A program made the translations under genes and the position numbers. From the NCBI RefSeq assembly GCF_002993885.1, contig NZ_CM009578.1:3426214-3490213 (forward strand): a stretch of DNA of 64,000 nucleotides, in the 5' to 3' direction. How positions within the stretch are numbered: the first letter of the stretch is position 1; every line of letters begins with the position of its first letter. The notes under the pieces are model-generated. The model was given only the letters and a program-made list of their open reading frames with translations, made no database searches and was not told where the DNA came from. Positions 46,530 to 54,784 of this stretch are shown here, one piece after another. This DNA is from Sphingopyxis lindanitolerans. GTDB taxonomy: Bacteria; Pseudomonadota; Alphaproteobacteria; Sphingomonadales; Sphingomonadaceae.

Positions 46530-48212
46530 TCAGCGCGCCGCGTGCCAGACGCTTTCGCCTTCCTTCACCGTCTCCAGCACCTTGATGTCGCGGATGCCAT
46601 CGACCGGCGTCGTCAGCGGGTTCTTGTCGAGGATGACGAAGTCGGCGAGCAGGCCGACCTTGATCCGGCCTTTGCGATTCTCCTCGAACGCCTGCCATGC
46701 GGGGCCGGTGGTGAGCGCCTGTAACCCCTCATAGGCGTTCAGCCTTTCGTCGGGCCCGCTGACCACTCCGGTCGGCGAGACGCGCGCCATCGAGGTCCAG
46801 AGCATGAAGCGCGTGTCGAGCGGGGTGACGCTGTAGTCGCTGTGGTTCGACGGGATCAGCCCGGCCGCCCGCGCCGAGCGCAGGGGGCTGATGAAATCGA
46901 CGACTTCCTTGGGGAAATTGGTGCGGTGGACGTCGGCCCAATACCAGGCGTGGTTCGAGAAATAGGAGGGGCCGACGCCGATGCGCTTGTAATCGGCAAG
47001 CTGGTCGCGGCGCTGGAACTGCGAGTGGATGACGATCGGGCGGCGGTCGTCGGCGGCCGTGATCCCGGCGGCGTCGAACCCCTTGATCGCCATATCGATC
47101 GCCGCGTCGCCATTGGCGTGGACGAAAATCTGCCAGCCGCGCTGCGTGACCTTTTTGGCAAGCTGGTTGAAAGCGTCCTGATCCATCGCCGGGGCGCCGT
47201 GCCAGGGATGGCTGCCGTCGGGCGCGCCGCGGGCATAGTCGCGGGTGAAATAGCCGGTGCGCGCCTGCACCGACCCATCGAGGATGACCTTGATTCCCTG
47301 CAATTTCACATGATGGTCATATTGCCCGAAACGGATGTCGGGCCGCGCGAGCAGCGCGTCGAGCCCGGTATAGAGCGGCAGCAGCGCGAGATCGATCTTC
47401 AGATGCTTGTGCGCGGCGGGGCTGGTGAAGAAGGCGAGGTCGGCGGGCATCGTCGCGCCATCCTGGGCATGGGTATAGCCTTCGGCGAAATAGCGTTGCT
47501 GTGCGGCGTCGAGCCGCGCGAGCTTTTGCTCGGGGGTGAGCTGCGGCATCGCGGCGAGCATCAGGAAGGTCGATTTTTCGAGCAAGACCCCATTGAGGCG
47601 GCCGTCGGCGTCGCGCAGCATCATCCCGCCCGGCGGCGGCTGGCTGGCGTCGGTCAGCTTTGCGGCGGCGAGCGCGGCGCTGTTGGCGACGAGCGCGTGG
47701 AGCGACTGGTGGAGCACGACGATCTTGCGATCCGCCGCCACCGCGTCGAGCTCGGCGCGCGTGATATGGTGTTTTTCGGCCAGTTTCTCATTGTCATATT
47801 GCCAGACGATTACCCAGCCGTCCCTGGGGATCGCGTTCCGCGCGATATAGTCGCGGATGACACCTTGCAGCGATGCGATGTCGGTCACCGGCGGCAGCGT
47901 CTTGTCCCACAGGTCGAGCCCGCCGGCCATCTGCATCGCGATCGCGAAATGCGAATGGGCATCGACGAAACCGGGGAGCATCGTCGCGCCCTTGAGGTCG
48001 TGGATCGCGGCGTCCCGGCCCGCCGCCAGCCGCGCGCCCTTTTCATCGCCCGCGAAGGCGATCCGGCCATCCTTGGCGACCACCGCCTCGACCATGTGCG
48101 GCGAGTCGCCGTCCATCGTGATGATGGTGCCGCCGCGATAAAGGGTCGCTTCCTGTGCGGCGACCGGCGTCGCGATCAGCAGCAGCGCGGCGAGCGTGGC
48201 GATGGATTTCAT
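46530..48212 (-). CDS. Exported amidohydrolase family protein (YtcJ-like)
   Basis: A 560-residue protein with a signal peptide (MKSIATLAALLLIATPVAA, cut before QEATLY). GATMLPGFVDAHSHF provides the HxH metal ligands and FVHANGDAAIDMAIKGFD the later His, with the C-terminal ITTGPAWQAFEENRKGRIKV-type (LTTGPAWQAFEENRKGRIKV) DFVILDKNPL ending that marks the amidohydrolase-3/YtcJ group. ATG at 48212 is chosen because the signal peptide starts there; an upstream frame adds 17 unrelated residues. The substrate is unknown. It converges on gatB, 37 bases away. Confidence 0.9.
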   Translation of the reverse strand: MKSIATLAALLLIATPVAAQEATLYRGGTIITMDGDSPHMVEAVVAKDGRIAFAGDEKGARLAAGRDAAIHDLKGATMLPGFVDAHSHFAIAMQMAGGLDLWDKTLPPVTDIASLQGVIRDYIARNAIPRDGWVIVWQYDNEKLAEKHHITRAELDAVAADRKIVVLHQSLHALVANSAALAAAKLTDASQPPPGGMMLRDADGRLNGVLLEKSTFLMLAAMPQLTPEQKLARLDAAQQRYFAEGYTHAQDGATMPADLAFFTSPAAHKHLKIDLALLPLYTGLDALLARPDIRFGQYDHHVKLQGIKVILDGSVQARTGYFTRDYARGAPDGSHPWHGAPAMDQDAFNQLAKKVTQRGWQIFVHANGDAAIDMAIKGFDAAGITAADDRRPIVIHSQFQRRDQLADYKRIGVGPSYFSNHAWYWADVHRTNFPKEVVDFISPLRSARAAGLIPSNHSDYSVTPLDTRFMLWTSMARVSPTGVVSGPDERLNAYEGLQALTTGPAWQAFEENRKGRIKVGLLADFVILDKNPLTTPVDGIRDIKVLETVKEGESVWHAAR

Positions 48213-48303
48213 GGATGTCTCTCCCTCCGCAACGCCGTGGCGGGGAAGAGGGGAGGAGGTCAAGTCTTCCTTTGCAACTCTTTGGCGACCCCCATGCTCG
48301 CTG

Positions 48304-48384
48304 CGTCATCCCGGACTTGATCCGGGATAACGCTCAGCGGTGCCGGAAAAGCGGGCCGCCGGATCAAGTCCGGGGGGACGAGAG
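48304..48384. repeat. Inverted repeat catcccggacttgatccggg
   Basis: Arms gtcatcccggacttgatccg (48305-48324) and cggatcaagtccggggggac (about 48361-48380) are reverse complements; the same family appears in the repeat cluster downstream of leuA (15795-15905). Confidence 0.8.
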
Positions 48385-48406
48385 GGGGGCAAAGAGGGCG
48401 CGCGCC

Positions 48407-48604
48407 TCAAATCTCCTGCGGCGGCACTTCGCTTGGGCCGCGGCCGGGGTGATCGGCGTCGCCGCCGCCGGGGTTGCCGGGGATTTCCTGCGGCTGGCCG
48501 GGCGGGTCTTCGAGCGGGGTCGGCTGAACCGGCGTTTCGGGAGGCGATTGCGGTTCGATCGTGTCGGGTTTCGGTTTCGGAAGCGGGTCGGCGCCGGGGG
48601 GCAT
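48407..48604 (-). CDS. Small proline-rich hypothetical protein (65 aa)
   Basis: A 65-residue frame starting at ATG 48604 with AGGAG exactly seven bases upstream. The product is almost entirely Pro/Glu/Asp/Gly (MPPGADPLPKPKPDTIEPQS, ending PGRGPSEVPPQEI), so it is likely disordered and acidic. It has no signal peptide or known domain. Similar short proline-rich proteins may occur in other sphingomonads (recollection, unverified). The perfect Shine-Dalgarno and consistent codon use support a real gene. Confidence 0.55.
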   Translation of the reverse strand: MPPGADPLPKPKPDTIEPQSPPETPVQPTPLEDPPGQPQEIPGNPGGGDADHPGRGPSEVPPQEI

Positions 48605-48776
48605 GATGATTCTCCTAAAGCGAACCAACGAACCGGCGCGGCGCATGTTCCGCCCCGCGGAAATAGGCGGAAGGTCCGCCCTTGCCCTCGGCCACGCGTC
48701 TGCTATAGCCCCGCGCGGCCCGCACGGGCGTGCGCGGCAGCGCGCGATTTCGTGCACCCGGCTGAAAGCTTCTCAA

Positions 48777-48861
48777 GCGGGCGTGGCGGAATTGGTAGAC
48801 GCGCTGGTTTTAGGTACCAGTATCGCAAGATGTGGGGGTTCGAGTCCCTTCGCCCGCACCA
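48777..48861 (+). tRNA. tRNA-Leu (anticodon UAG)
   Basis: The acceptor arm gcgggcg (48777-48783) pairs with cgcccgc (48851-48857), followed by an encoded ACCA. The D-arm holds tggcggaattggtagacgcg, and the anticodon stem-loop ctggttttaggtaccag presents TAG (reads CUA-type Leu codons). The long variable arm marks class II, and the T-arm contains ggttcgagtcc. A Leu tRNA is also the sensor expected for the leuA leader. Confidence 0.96.
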
Positions 48862-48952
48862 CTTCCGCGAGCTTTGGCCGGGACATAGGGAACGCTGCCT
48901 TTCGGGCGGGGTTCATCGATACGAGATTTTGAGCAAGGATAAGATCAAGGCA

Positions 48953-50566
48953 ATGAAGACCGTCGAAACGCTGAACGAAGGCCTGAAGCGCGAATATCGC
49001 CTGACCATCACCGCGAAGGATATCGATGCGCGCGTCGATGACGAAGTAAAGGCGATCGCGCCGACCGTGCGCATGCCCGGCTTTCGTCCCGGCAAGGTGC
49101 CGCCGAACCTGATCCGCAAGATGCACGGCGAGGCGCTGAACGCCGACGCGCTCAACAAGGCGATCGACCAGGGCGTCAAGGATTTGATGGCGAAGGAAAA
49201 GCTGCGCCCCGCGCTCCAGCCCGCGGTCGCTCTCGAGGATGGTTATGAGCGCGGCAAGGATGCCGAGCTGACCGTCGCGCTCGAAGTGCTTCCCGTGATC
49301 GAAGCGCCGTCGATCGACGGGCTGAAGCTCGAGCGGCTGACCGTTCCCGCCGACGACAAGGCGGTGATGGCGAAGATCGAGGAATTCGCCGCGCAGATGA
49401 AGCGGTTCGAGGACGCGCCGAAGACGAAGAAGGCGGCCCAGGGCGACCAGGTCATCATCGATTTCGCCGGCAGCGTCGACGGCGTCGCTTTCGACGGCGG
49501 CACGGGCGAGGACATGGCGGTCGAAATCGGTTCGGGCCAGCTCATCCCCGGTTTCGAGGATCAACTCGTCGGCGTGAAGGTCGGCGACGAAAAAACGCTC
49601 AAAGTGACTTTCCCCGACGAATATCCGGTCGAGACTCTGAAGGGCAAGCCCGCCGAATTTGCGGTGACGGTGAAGGAAGTGAAGGTTCCGGCCGCGTCGA
49701 AGATCGACGACGAGTTCGCGAAATCGCTCGGCCTTGAAAGCCTCGACAAGCTCAAGGAGCTGATGAAGGACCAGGTCGAACAGGAATTGAACGGCCTCAC
49801 CCGCACCTATATGAAGCGCAAGCTGCTCGACCAGCTCGCCGCGTCGCATGATTTTGAAGTGCCGCCGACGATGGTCGAGGCCGAGTTCGGCCAGATCTGG
49901 CAGCAGCTCGAGCATGAGGCGAGCCACGAGGAAGATCCCGAGGCGGCGAAGGCCGAGCTGGAAAAGGATCGCGACGAATATCATGCGATCGCGGTGCGCC
50001 GCGTCCGCCTGGGCCTGCTCCTTTCGGAAATCGGCCAGGCGCACGGCGTGCAGGTGACGAACCAGGAAATGCAGCGGCTGGTCATGCAGGCGGCGCAGCA
50101 ATATCGCCCCGAAGAGCGCGGCCGCTTCATGGAATATGTCCAGCAGGATGCGCTCGCCGCCGCGCAGCTCCGCGCCCCGCTCTATGAGGACAAGGTCGTC
50201 GACTATCTGTTCGAAAAGGCCGAGGTCAGCGACCGCGAAACCACCCGCGAGGAACTGGAAGCCGCGATCGAGGCCGACGACGATAACGGCCACGTCCATG
50301 GCCCGGGCTGCGGTCATGACCATGATCACGACCACAAGCCCGCCAAGAAGGCCGCCGCCAAAAAGCCGGCCGCCAAGAAGGACGCGGTGAAGGAAGACGC
50401 CAAGGCCGAGAAGGCCGAAGCCCCGGCGAAGAAGCCGGCGGCGAAGAAGGCCGAGGCCGCGAAGGCCGAGGACAAGCCCGCCGCGAAGAAGGCGGCTCCC
50501 AAGGCTGCCGAAGAGAAGCCGGCCGCCAAGAAGGCTCCGGCCAAGAAGGCGGCGGCGAAGAAATAA
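48953..50566 (+). CDS. tig: Trigger factor with long His-rich and Lys/Ala-rich C-terminal tail
   Basis: Ribosome-bound chaperone and peptidyl-prolyl isomerase. The ribosome-binding signature GFRPGKVP is at residues 43-50. An FKBP-type PPIase domain lies around 160-250 (GDQVIIDFAGSVDGVAFDGG and IGSGQLIPGFEDQLVG), and the helical chaperone domain continues to about 430. Unusually, residues 442-537 add a tail: an HGPGCGHDHDHDH segment that could bind metal, then about 75 residues of AAKKPAAKK-like repeats resembling histone H1 tails. The family is normally about 430-450 residues; this is 537. ATG at 48953 is preferred over far upstream in-frame starts that cross tRNA-Leu. Confidence 0.94.
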   Translation: MKTVETLNEGLKREYRLTITAKDIDARVDDEVKAIAPTVRMPGFRPGKVPPNLIRKMHGEALNADALNKAIDQGVKDLMAKEKLRPALQPAVALEDGYERGKDAELTVALEVLPVIEAPSIDGLKLERLTVPADDKAVMAKIEEFAAQMKRFEDAPKTKKAAQGDQVIIDFAGSVDGVAFDGGTGEDMAVEIGSGQLIPGFEDQLVGVKVGDEKTLKVTFPDEYPVETLKGKPAEFAVTVKEVKVPAASKIDDEFAKSLGLESLDKLKELMKDQVEQELNGLTRTYMKRKLLDQLAASHDFEVPPTMVEAEFGQIWQQLEHEASHEEDPEAAKAELEKDRDEYHAIAVRRVRLGLLLSEIGQAHGVQVTNQEMQRLVMQAAQQYRPEERGRFMEYVQQDALAAAQLRAPLYEDKVVDYLFEKAEVSDRETTREELEAAIEADDDNGHVHGPGCGHDHDHDHKPAKKAAAKKPAAKKDAVKEDAKAEKAEAPAKKPAAKKAEAAKAEDKPAAKKAAPKAAEEKPAAKKAPAKKAAAKK

Positions 50567-50591
50567 GCCTCTTCGCTTCGCAAGAGACAAG

Positions 50592-50629
50592 AAAGGCCGG
50601 GTGGAGGATGCTCCGCCCGGCCTTTTTTG
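50592..50629 (+). terminator. Intrinsic terminator after tig
   Basis: aaggccgggtggag and ctccgcccggcctt form a strong 14-bp stem (one G-T pair) with a 4-base loop, followed directly by a run of T (cctttttt). It is correctly placed 26 bases after the tig stop. Confidence 0.9.
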
Positions 50630-50668
50630 TCTCGCTGCCCTCCCCTGAAGGGGAGGGCGTAGCTGTGA

Positions 50669-51292
50669 TCAGATCACATCCATATTGTAGCAATGCCAGC
50701 TGAAGATCGCCGCGGCGCCGCGGTGGGGGCGCCAGGGTTCGGCGAGGGCGCGCACGGTCTTTTCGCTCGGGCGGGCGCCGAGGCCGAGGATGCGGCCGAC
50801 CGCTTCCTGCACCGCGAGGTCGCCCGCGGGCCAGATGTCTGGGCGCCCCTCGGCAAACAGCAGGTAGATTTCGGCCGACCAGCGGCCGATGCCCTTGACC
50901 TGGGTGAGCAGCGCGATCGCCTCCTCGTCGTCGGCGGGAAGCGCGTCGAAATCGAGGGCGCCGTCGAGCACGAGCTGCGCGAGGCTTTTGCCATAGCTTT
51001 GTTTCTGTCCCGACAGGCCGCAGGCGCGCAGCGCGTCGAATTCGGCCGCCGCGATCACTTCGGCGGGGCAACCCTCCCCGAACGCGGCCTCCAGCTTGTT
51101 CCAGATCGAGTTCGCCGCGGCGACGCTGACCTGCTGGCCGACGATAGTGCGCAGCAAGGTCGTATAGCCGCGCTCGCGGATGCGCGGCGGCGGGTAACCG
51201 GCGTTGCCGAGCGCGCGCGCGAAATTACCGTCGATCGCGGCGACCGCGTCGATTCCCGCATGAAGCTGCTCTTCGCCGAAGCTCATCGCCAT
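50669..51292 (-). CDS. DNA-3-methyladenine glycosylase, AlkA-type HhH-GPD
   Basis: A 207-residue base-excision repair enzyme. The helix-hairpin-helix reads [20 protein letters not shown], followed by the catalytic Asp in [17 protein letters not shown], both standard for the AlkA/GPD superfamily. [20 protein letters not shown] is the conserved first signature. It lacks the AlkA N-terminal beta domain, so it is the short form. AGGAG lies upstream of the ATG. It is expected to remove alkylated purines; specificity is not determinable here. Confidence 0.9.
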   Translation of the reverse strand: MAMSFGEEQLHAGIDAVAAIDGNFARALGNAGYPPPRIRERGYTTLLRTIVGQQVSVAAANSIWNKLEAAFGEGCPAEVIAAAEFDALRACGLSGQKQSYGKSLAQLVLDGALDFDALPADDEEAIALLTQVKGIGRWSAEIYLLFAEGRPDIWPAGDLAVQEAVGRILGLGARPSEKTVRALAEPWRPHRGAAAIFSWHCYNMDVI

Positions 51293-51387
51293 ATTCTCCT
51301 TTTGTTCGCATCACTTCCGTAGCAGCGCTTGATTTGACGCGCAACGCGCGACATAGGCCAAGCCGAACCAACGATATGAGGACGAGC

Positions 51388-51705
51388 ATGGCCAAGCTGA
51401 TTGTGGTGACACGCGACGGGAACGAGCATGAGATCGAAGGCGACACCAGCCTGACCGTGATGGAGAATATCCGCGACGCGGGCTTTGACGAGCTGCTCGC
51501 GCTGTGCGGCGGCTGCTGTTCGTGCGCGACCTGCCACGTCCATGTCGAGGCGGGCGACACCGACGCGATGCCCGCGATGAGCGAGGACGAGAACGACCTG
51601 CTCGATTCGACATCCGACCGCGACGAGGCGTCGCGCCTGTCGTGCCAAATCCCGTTCAGCGACGCGCTCGACGGCCTGCGCGTGCGGATCGCGGCGGAGG
51701 ATTAA
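51388..51705 (+). CDS. [2Fe-2S] ferredoxin, adrenodoxin type
   Basis: A 105-residue electron carrier. The four cluster cysteines are Cys40, Cys46, Cys49 and Cys86 (C-x5-C-x2-C-x36-[17 protein letters not shown] and RLSCQIPF), an adrenodoxin-type spacing. Extra Cys43 and Cys44 lie inside the loop. ATG at 51388 with GAGGA upstream is preferred over an upstream frame that adds 18 residues. Redox partner unknown; such proteins often serve P450s, dioxygenases or Fe-S assembly. Confidence 0.92.
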   Translation: MAKLIVVTRDGNEHEIEGDTSLTVMENIRDAGFDELLALCGGCCSCATCHVHVEAGDTDAMPAMSEDENDLLDSTSDRDEASRLSCQIPFSDALDGLRVRIAAED

Positions 51706-51717
51706 ACGCAGCATATC

Positions 51718-51813
51718 GTCATCGCGAGGAGCGTGGCGACGAAGCAATCTCCAGCTATCGGCCGCCAATCAAGGTCGATAGCTGGAGATTGCTTCGCTGC
51801 GCTCGCAATGACG
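51718..51813. repeat. Inverted repeat of the gaagcaatctccag family (second copy)
   Basis: Arms gtcatcgcgaggagcgtggc (51719-51738, continuing gacgaagcaatctccagcta) and agctggagattgcttcgctg (51781-51800, continuing cgctcgcaatgac) fill the convergent gap between the ferredoxin and rlmB genes. They share the core with the copy at 24861-24955. Confidence 0.85.
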
Positions 51814-51817
51814 CGGT

Positions 51818-52585
51818 TTAGTTGCCAGATGTCGCCACCGCGTAGAGCGCGATCGCCGCGGCGTTCGAGATGTTGAGGCTTTCCATCCGCGGCGAGATCG
51901 GCAGCTTTGCCAGCACGTCGCAATGCTCCATCACATTGTGACGCATCCCGTCGCCTTCCGAGCCGAGGACGAGCGCGACCTTGCTGCCGTCGAGGGTCGA
52001 GGCGAGCGTCGTCTCGGTATCGCCCATCAGCCCGATGCGCCAATATTGCGCCTCGGCGATCTCCTCGAGCGCGCGCGACAGGTTGACGACGCGCACCCAC
52101 GGCACGCTTTCGAGCGCGCCCGAGGCCGAGCGCGCGATGACGCCGCTTTCGGGCGGACTGTGGCGGTCCTGCGTGATGATCGCGGCGGCGTCGAACGCGG
52201 CGGCGGAACGCAGCACCGCACCGATATTGTGCGGGTCGGTGACCTGGTCGAGGATCAGCAAGGGGCGCTTGCTGTCGGCGTCGCTTTCTTCCTGAAGCAA
52301 ATCGCCGAGATAGACCTCTTCGAGCGGATCGACTTCGATCACGAGGCCCTGGTGCGGCGCGTCGCGCGCGACGAGGCGCGCGAGGTCGGCGACGTCGGCG
52401 TAGCTGATCGGGAGCACCGGCGGCAGGTCGAGTTGCCCCAGCGCTTCTCTGGTCCCCCAGATGCGCTTGACGCGGCGTTCGGGGTTGGCGAGCGCGGCGA
52501 GAACGGCGTGGCGGCCCCAGAAGCGGGTGGCTTGTCCACGCTGGTTTTGGCCGGCGGGTCGGCGATGGCGAGAAATTTGACGCAT
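51818..52585 (-). CDS. rlmB: 23S rRNA (guanosine-2'-O-)-methyltransferase RlmB-type, SpoU family
   Basis: A 255-residue SPOUT-class methyltransferase. An N-terminal substrate-binding domain (WGRHAVLAALANPERRVKRI) is followed by the trefoil-knot motifs: LDQVTDPHNIGAVLRSAAAF (motif 1, Asn/Arg), VALVLGSEGDGMRHNVMEHC (motif 2) and ESLNISNAAAIALYAV (motif 3). Methylates the ribose of G2251-equivalent in 23S rRNA; some SpoU members act on tRNA, so the exact target is probable rather than certain. It faces the tRNA-Tyr gene. Confidence 0.9.
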   Translation of the reverse strand: MRQISRHRRPAGQNQRGQATRFWGRHAVLAALANPERRVKRIWGTREALGQLDLPPVLPISYADVADLARLVARDAPHQGLVIEVDPLEEVYLGDLLQEESDADSKRPLLILDQVTDPHNIGAVLRSAAAFDAAAIITQDRHSPPESGVIARSASGALESVPWVRVVNLSRALEEIAEAQYWRIGLMGDTETTLASTLDGSKVALVLGSEGDGMRHNVMEHCDVLAKLPISPRMESLNISNAAAIALYAVATSGN

Positions 52586-52665
52586 GATGCCGCGCCTTTC
52601 CCATGACTGGCATTGACAGGCAAGTCTCGTTTCGCCATTGGACCGCTTCCCAAAGCGGGCCCCAT

Positions 52666-52751
52666 GGACAGGTGGCCGAGTGGTTAAAGGCAGCAGACTG
52701 TAAATCTGCCCGGGTTTCCGTACGCTGGTTCGAATCCAGCCCTGTCCACCA
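52666..52751 (+). tRNA. tRNA-Tyr (anticodon GUA), integration target
   Basis: The acceptor arm ggacagg (52666-52672) pairs with cctgtcc (52741-52747), followed by encoded ACCA. The anticodon stem-loop gcagactgtaaatctgc presents GTA, the long variable arm (ccgggtttccgtacgct region) marks class II, and the T-arm holds ggttcgaatcc. A tyrosine integrase starts 186 bases downstream, so the 3' end is the likely attachment site. Confidence 0.96.
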
Positions 52752-52763
52752 TTTTTCGTTCCG

Positions 52764-52783
52764 GGGACTTCCGTAGAAGTCCC
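52764..52783. repeat. Perfect inverted repeat just after tRNA-Tyr (possible att core)
   Basis: gggacttc cgta gaagtccc is a perfect 8-bp dyad 13 bases after the tRNA CCA. It could be the tRNA terminator stem or paired core-type integrase sites of attL. The integrase choice is inference. Confidence 0.45.
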
Positions 52784-52874
52784 TAGAAATCCCAGAAAAC
52801 CTAGCTTATTATGCCTGCGGTCTTCCGCTCGCGTCCACTGTCGTCCGTGTGCAGCCGACGCGAAATGTGGGGGG

Positions 52875-52932
52875 AAGTGTGGGGAGAGATTTGCTTACCT
52901 CACATTTTGACGCCTCAAAGTGTGGGGAGAGA
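52875..52932 (+). repeat. Direct repeats aagtgtggggagaga before the integrase
   Basis: Two exact 15-base copies (52875-52889 and 52918-52932), spaced 43 bases start to start, flank a cctcacattttg that is an inverted partial copy. The second overlaps the integrase ribosome-binding region. They may be arm-type sites or a regulatory site for the integrase. Confidence 0.5.
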
Positions 52933-52937
52933 ATCCG

Positions 52938-54164
52938 ATGGGTAAACTCACGGCGATAGCGGTCAAGGCGGCCCTGACGAATCCCGGCACTTATCAGGAT
53001 GGAGACGGGCTTTTCCTGAAGGTGGACAAGCACGGCGGGGCCTACTGGCTCCTGCGTTTGCAGCGCGACGGAAAGCGGCAGGACATCGGGCTGGGCAGCG
53101 CCAAGCTGCTGACGCTGGCGGAAGCCCGCGAGAAGGCGAGGGAACTGCGCAAGGCGGTCAAGGTGGAACGGCGCGACGTTCTGGCCGAAAGGAAGGACGA
53201 AGCCGCCGCGAAGGTGACATTCCGCGAGGCCGCTCGTCAATATCATGCCGAGAATAAGGCGGGCTGGAAAAGCGCCGTCTATGCCCGTCAGTGGCTTGCC
53301 AGTCTGGAAAACCACGCTTTCCCAAAACTGGGTGATATTCCGACCGTCGGAATTGGTTCGCCCGACATTATCGCGGTGCTGACGCCGATCTGGCAGGAGA
53401 TTCCCGAAACAGCGCGCCAAGTCCGCAACCGGATTTGCGCCGTGCTCGATTATGCTCACGCGAAGGGCTGGCGATCGTCGGAAGCCCCCTCGGGCCACGG
53501 GAGCCTGAAAGCCGGGCGCGGCCTGCCCCGGCAAGTGAAGGAACGGGCAAACCGCAAGGCCATGCCCTATGTCGCGGTGCCTGCCTTCATGGTGGCGTTG
53601 CAGCACAAGCCGTCATTCGGGCGGCTGGCATTGGAACTGCTTATCCTGACTGGGGTGCGCTCGCAGGAAGTGCGGCTTGCCACCTGGGCCGAATTTGATC
53701 GGGAAGCCCGCCTATGGACGATCCCCGCCGATCATATGAAGCGGAGCAAGACGCACATGACGCCACTCTCTGACGCCGCTCTGGCGGTGCTGGCGAGGGC
53801 GGCGGCGTTCAGGCGGGCGGGGAGCGATGTCGTGTTCCCCGGCGTGGCCGGCAAGCCGATGTCGGACATGACGCTGCTGAAAGTGCTGCGCGACATGAGC
53901 GAGCCTTATCACGTCCACGGCTTCCGTTCCGCCTTCACCGACTGGGCGGCGAACGAGGGTTTTGCCGATGCCGTGGTGGAAGCCGCGTTGGCTCACAAGA
54001 CGCCGGACGCGGTGCAGGCGGCCTATCGCCGCACCACTTATCTTGGCACCCCCGATAAGCCAGGCGCGCGTGTGATGCTGATGACCGCTTGGGGGCGTTA
54101 TTGCGCGAGCGGGGCGGCTGGCACAGGCAATATTGTGCCGCTTCCCGGTAAGAAAGCGGGATAA
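52938..54164 (+). CDS. P4-type tyrosine integrase (DUF4102 arm-binding)
   Basis: A 408-residue site-specific recombinase. The N-terminal DUF4102-like arm-binding domain (LTNPGTYQDGDGLFLKVDKH...AREKAREL) precedes a SAM-like core-binding domain. The catalytic residues Arg241 (LTGVRSQEVRL), His327-x2-Arg330 (HVHGFRSAF), His353 (ALAHK) and Tyr363 (AAYRRTTY) are all present, so it should be active. ATG at 52938 is preferred over an earlier in-frame start at 52920. Its place directly after tRNA-Tyr shows a tRNA-targeting island, of which this is the left-end gene. Confidence 0.94.
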   Translation: MGKLTAIAVKAALTNPGTYQDGDGLFLKVDKHGGAYWLLRLQRDGKRQDIGLGSAKLLTLAEAREKARELRKAVKVERRDVLAERKDEAAAKVTFREAARQYHAENKAGWKSAVYARQWLASLENHAFPKLGDIPTVGIGSPDIIAVLTPIWQEIPETARQVRNRICAVLDYAHAKGWRSSEAPSGHGSLKAGRGLPRQVKERANRKAMPYVAVPAFMVALQHKPSFGRLALELLILTGVRSQEVRLATWAEFDREARLWTIPADHMKRSKTHMTPLSDAALAVLARAAAFRRAGSDVVFPGVAGKPMSDMTLLKVLRDMSEPYHVHGFRSAFTDWAANEGFADAVVEAALAHKTPDAVQAAYRRTTYLGTPDKPGARVMLMTAWGRYCASGAAGTGNIVPLPGKKAG

Positions 54165-54277
54165 CACCCGGCTTCCTACGGTGGTCGCCGCGATTTTCTG
54201 GCTCCCAGCGAAAATTCTGCCTAGACCCACGGGCGCGTCATACGTTTTTCTAATCAGAACAGCGGAGGGACGAGAAT

Positions 54278-54784
54278 TTGCCGCCCGAAGAGGGTAAATC
54301 CGGCAATCAACTGGATCAGCGCTGGAGGCCGGCTCTGATGGCGTTTTTCCTGCGCCGCGTACAAAGCTATGCCGAGGCGGAGGATTTGACGCAGGAGGTG
54401 TTCGCCAGACTGCTGGTCGGGAAAGGAACGACGGATCAACCCGATGTCTATGTTTTTCGCACCGCGCAGAATTTGCTGGTAGATCGCGTCCGCAAGCTCG
54501 TTGTTCGTCAACGCCATCACGAAGCCGTTTTTACTGAGCCGGAGCGGGAACTCGATGTCCTCGATCCGCATAGCATCGCCGCCAGCCGCGAGGAGATGGC
54601 GGCATTTCTCTCTGCACTCGCCACTCTGCCGGAGCGTACACGCACCATGTTCATCCTCTATCGGCTCGAACATCTGAGTCAGGACGACATTGCCGCGACC
54701 TTCGGCATTTCGACCAGCGCGGTGAAGCAGCAGATCGCCAAGGCGACCTCGCTGTTGACCAAGCAGATGCAGGACGCGGAATGA
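54278..54784 (+). CDS. FecI-like ECF sigma factor
   Basis: A 168-residue sigma-70 family protein with region 2 (LMAFFLRRVQSYAEAEDLTQ, then YVFRTAQNLLVDRVRK) and region 4 (LSALATLPERTRTMFILYRL, GISTSAVKQQIAKATSLL), lacking regions 1 and 3 as in ECF sigmas. It starts at TTG with GGAGGGA upstream. Its stop overlaps the FecR start (ATGA). By the Fec model it should be released by FecR when the receptor downstream is occupied and then transcribe the receptor. Confidence 0.9.
   Translation: MPPEEGKSGNQLDQRWRPALMAFFLRRVQSYAEAEDLTQEVFARLLVGKGTTDQPDVYVFRTAQNLLVDRVRKLVVRQRHHEAVFTEPERELDVLDPHSIAASREEMAAFLSALATLPERTRTMFILYRLEHLSQDDIAATFGISTSAVKQQIAKATSLLTKQMQDAE

Noticed and set aside
48155..48952. Trigger-factor frame extended upstream through tRNA-Leu
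   Set aside because: It would read through a tRNA gene and a repeat; MKTVETLNEGLKREY at 48953 is the family start.
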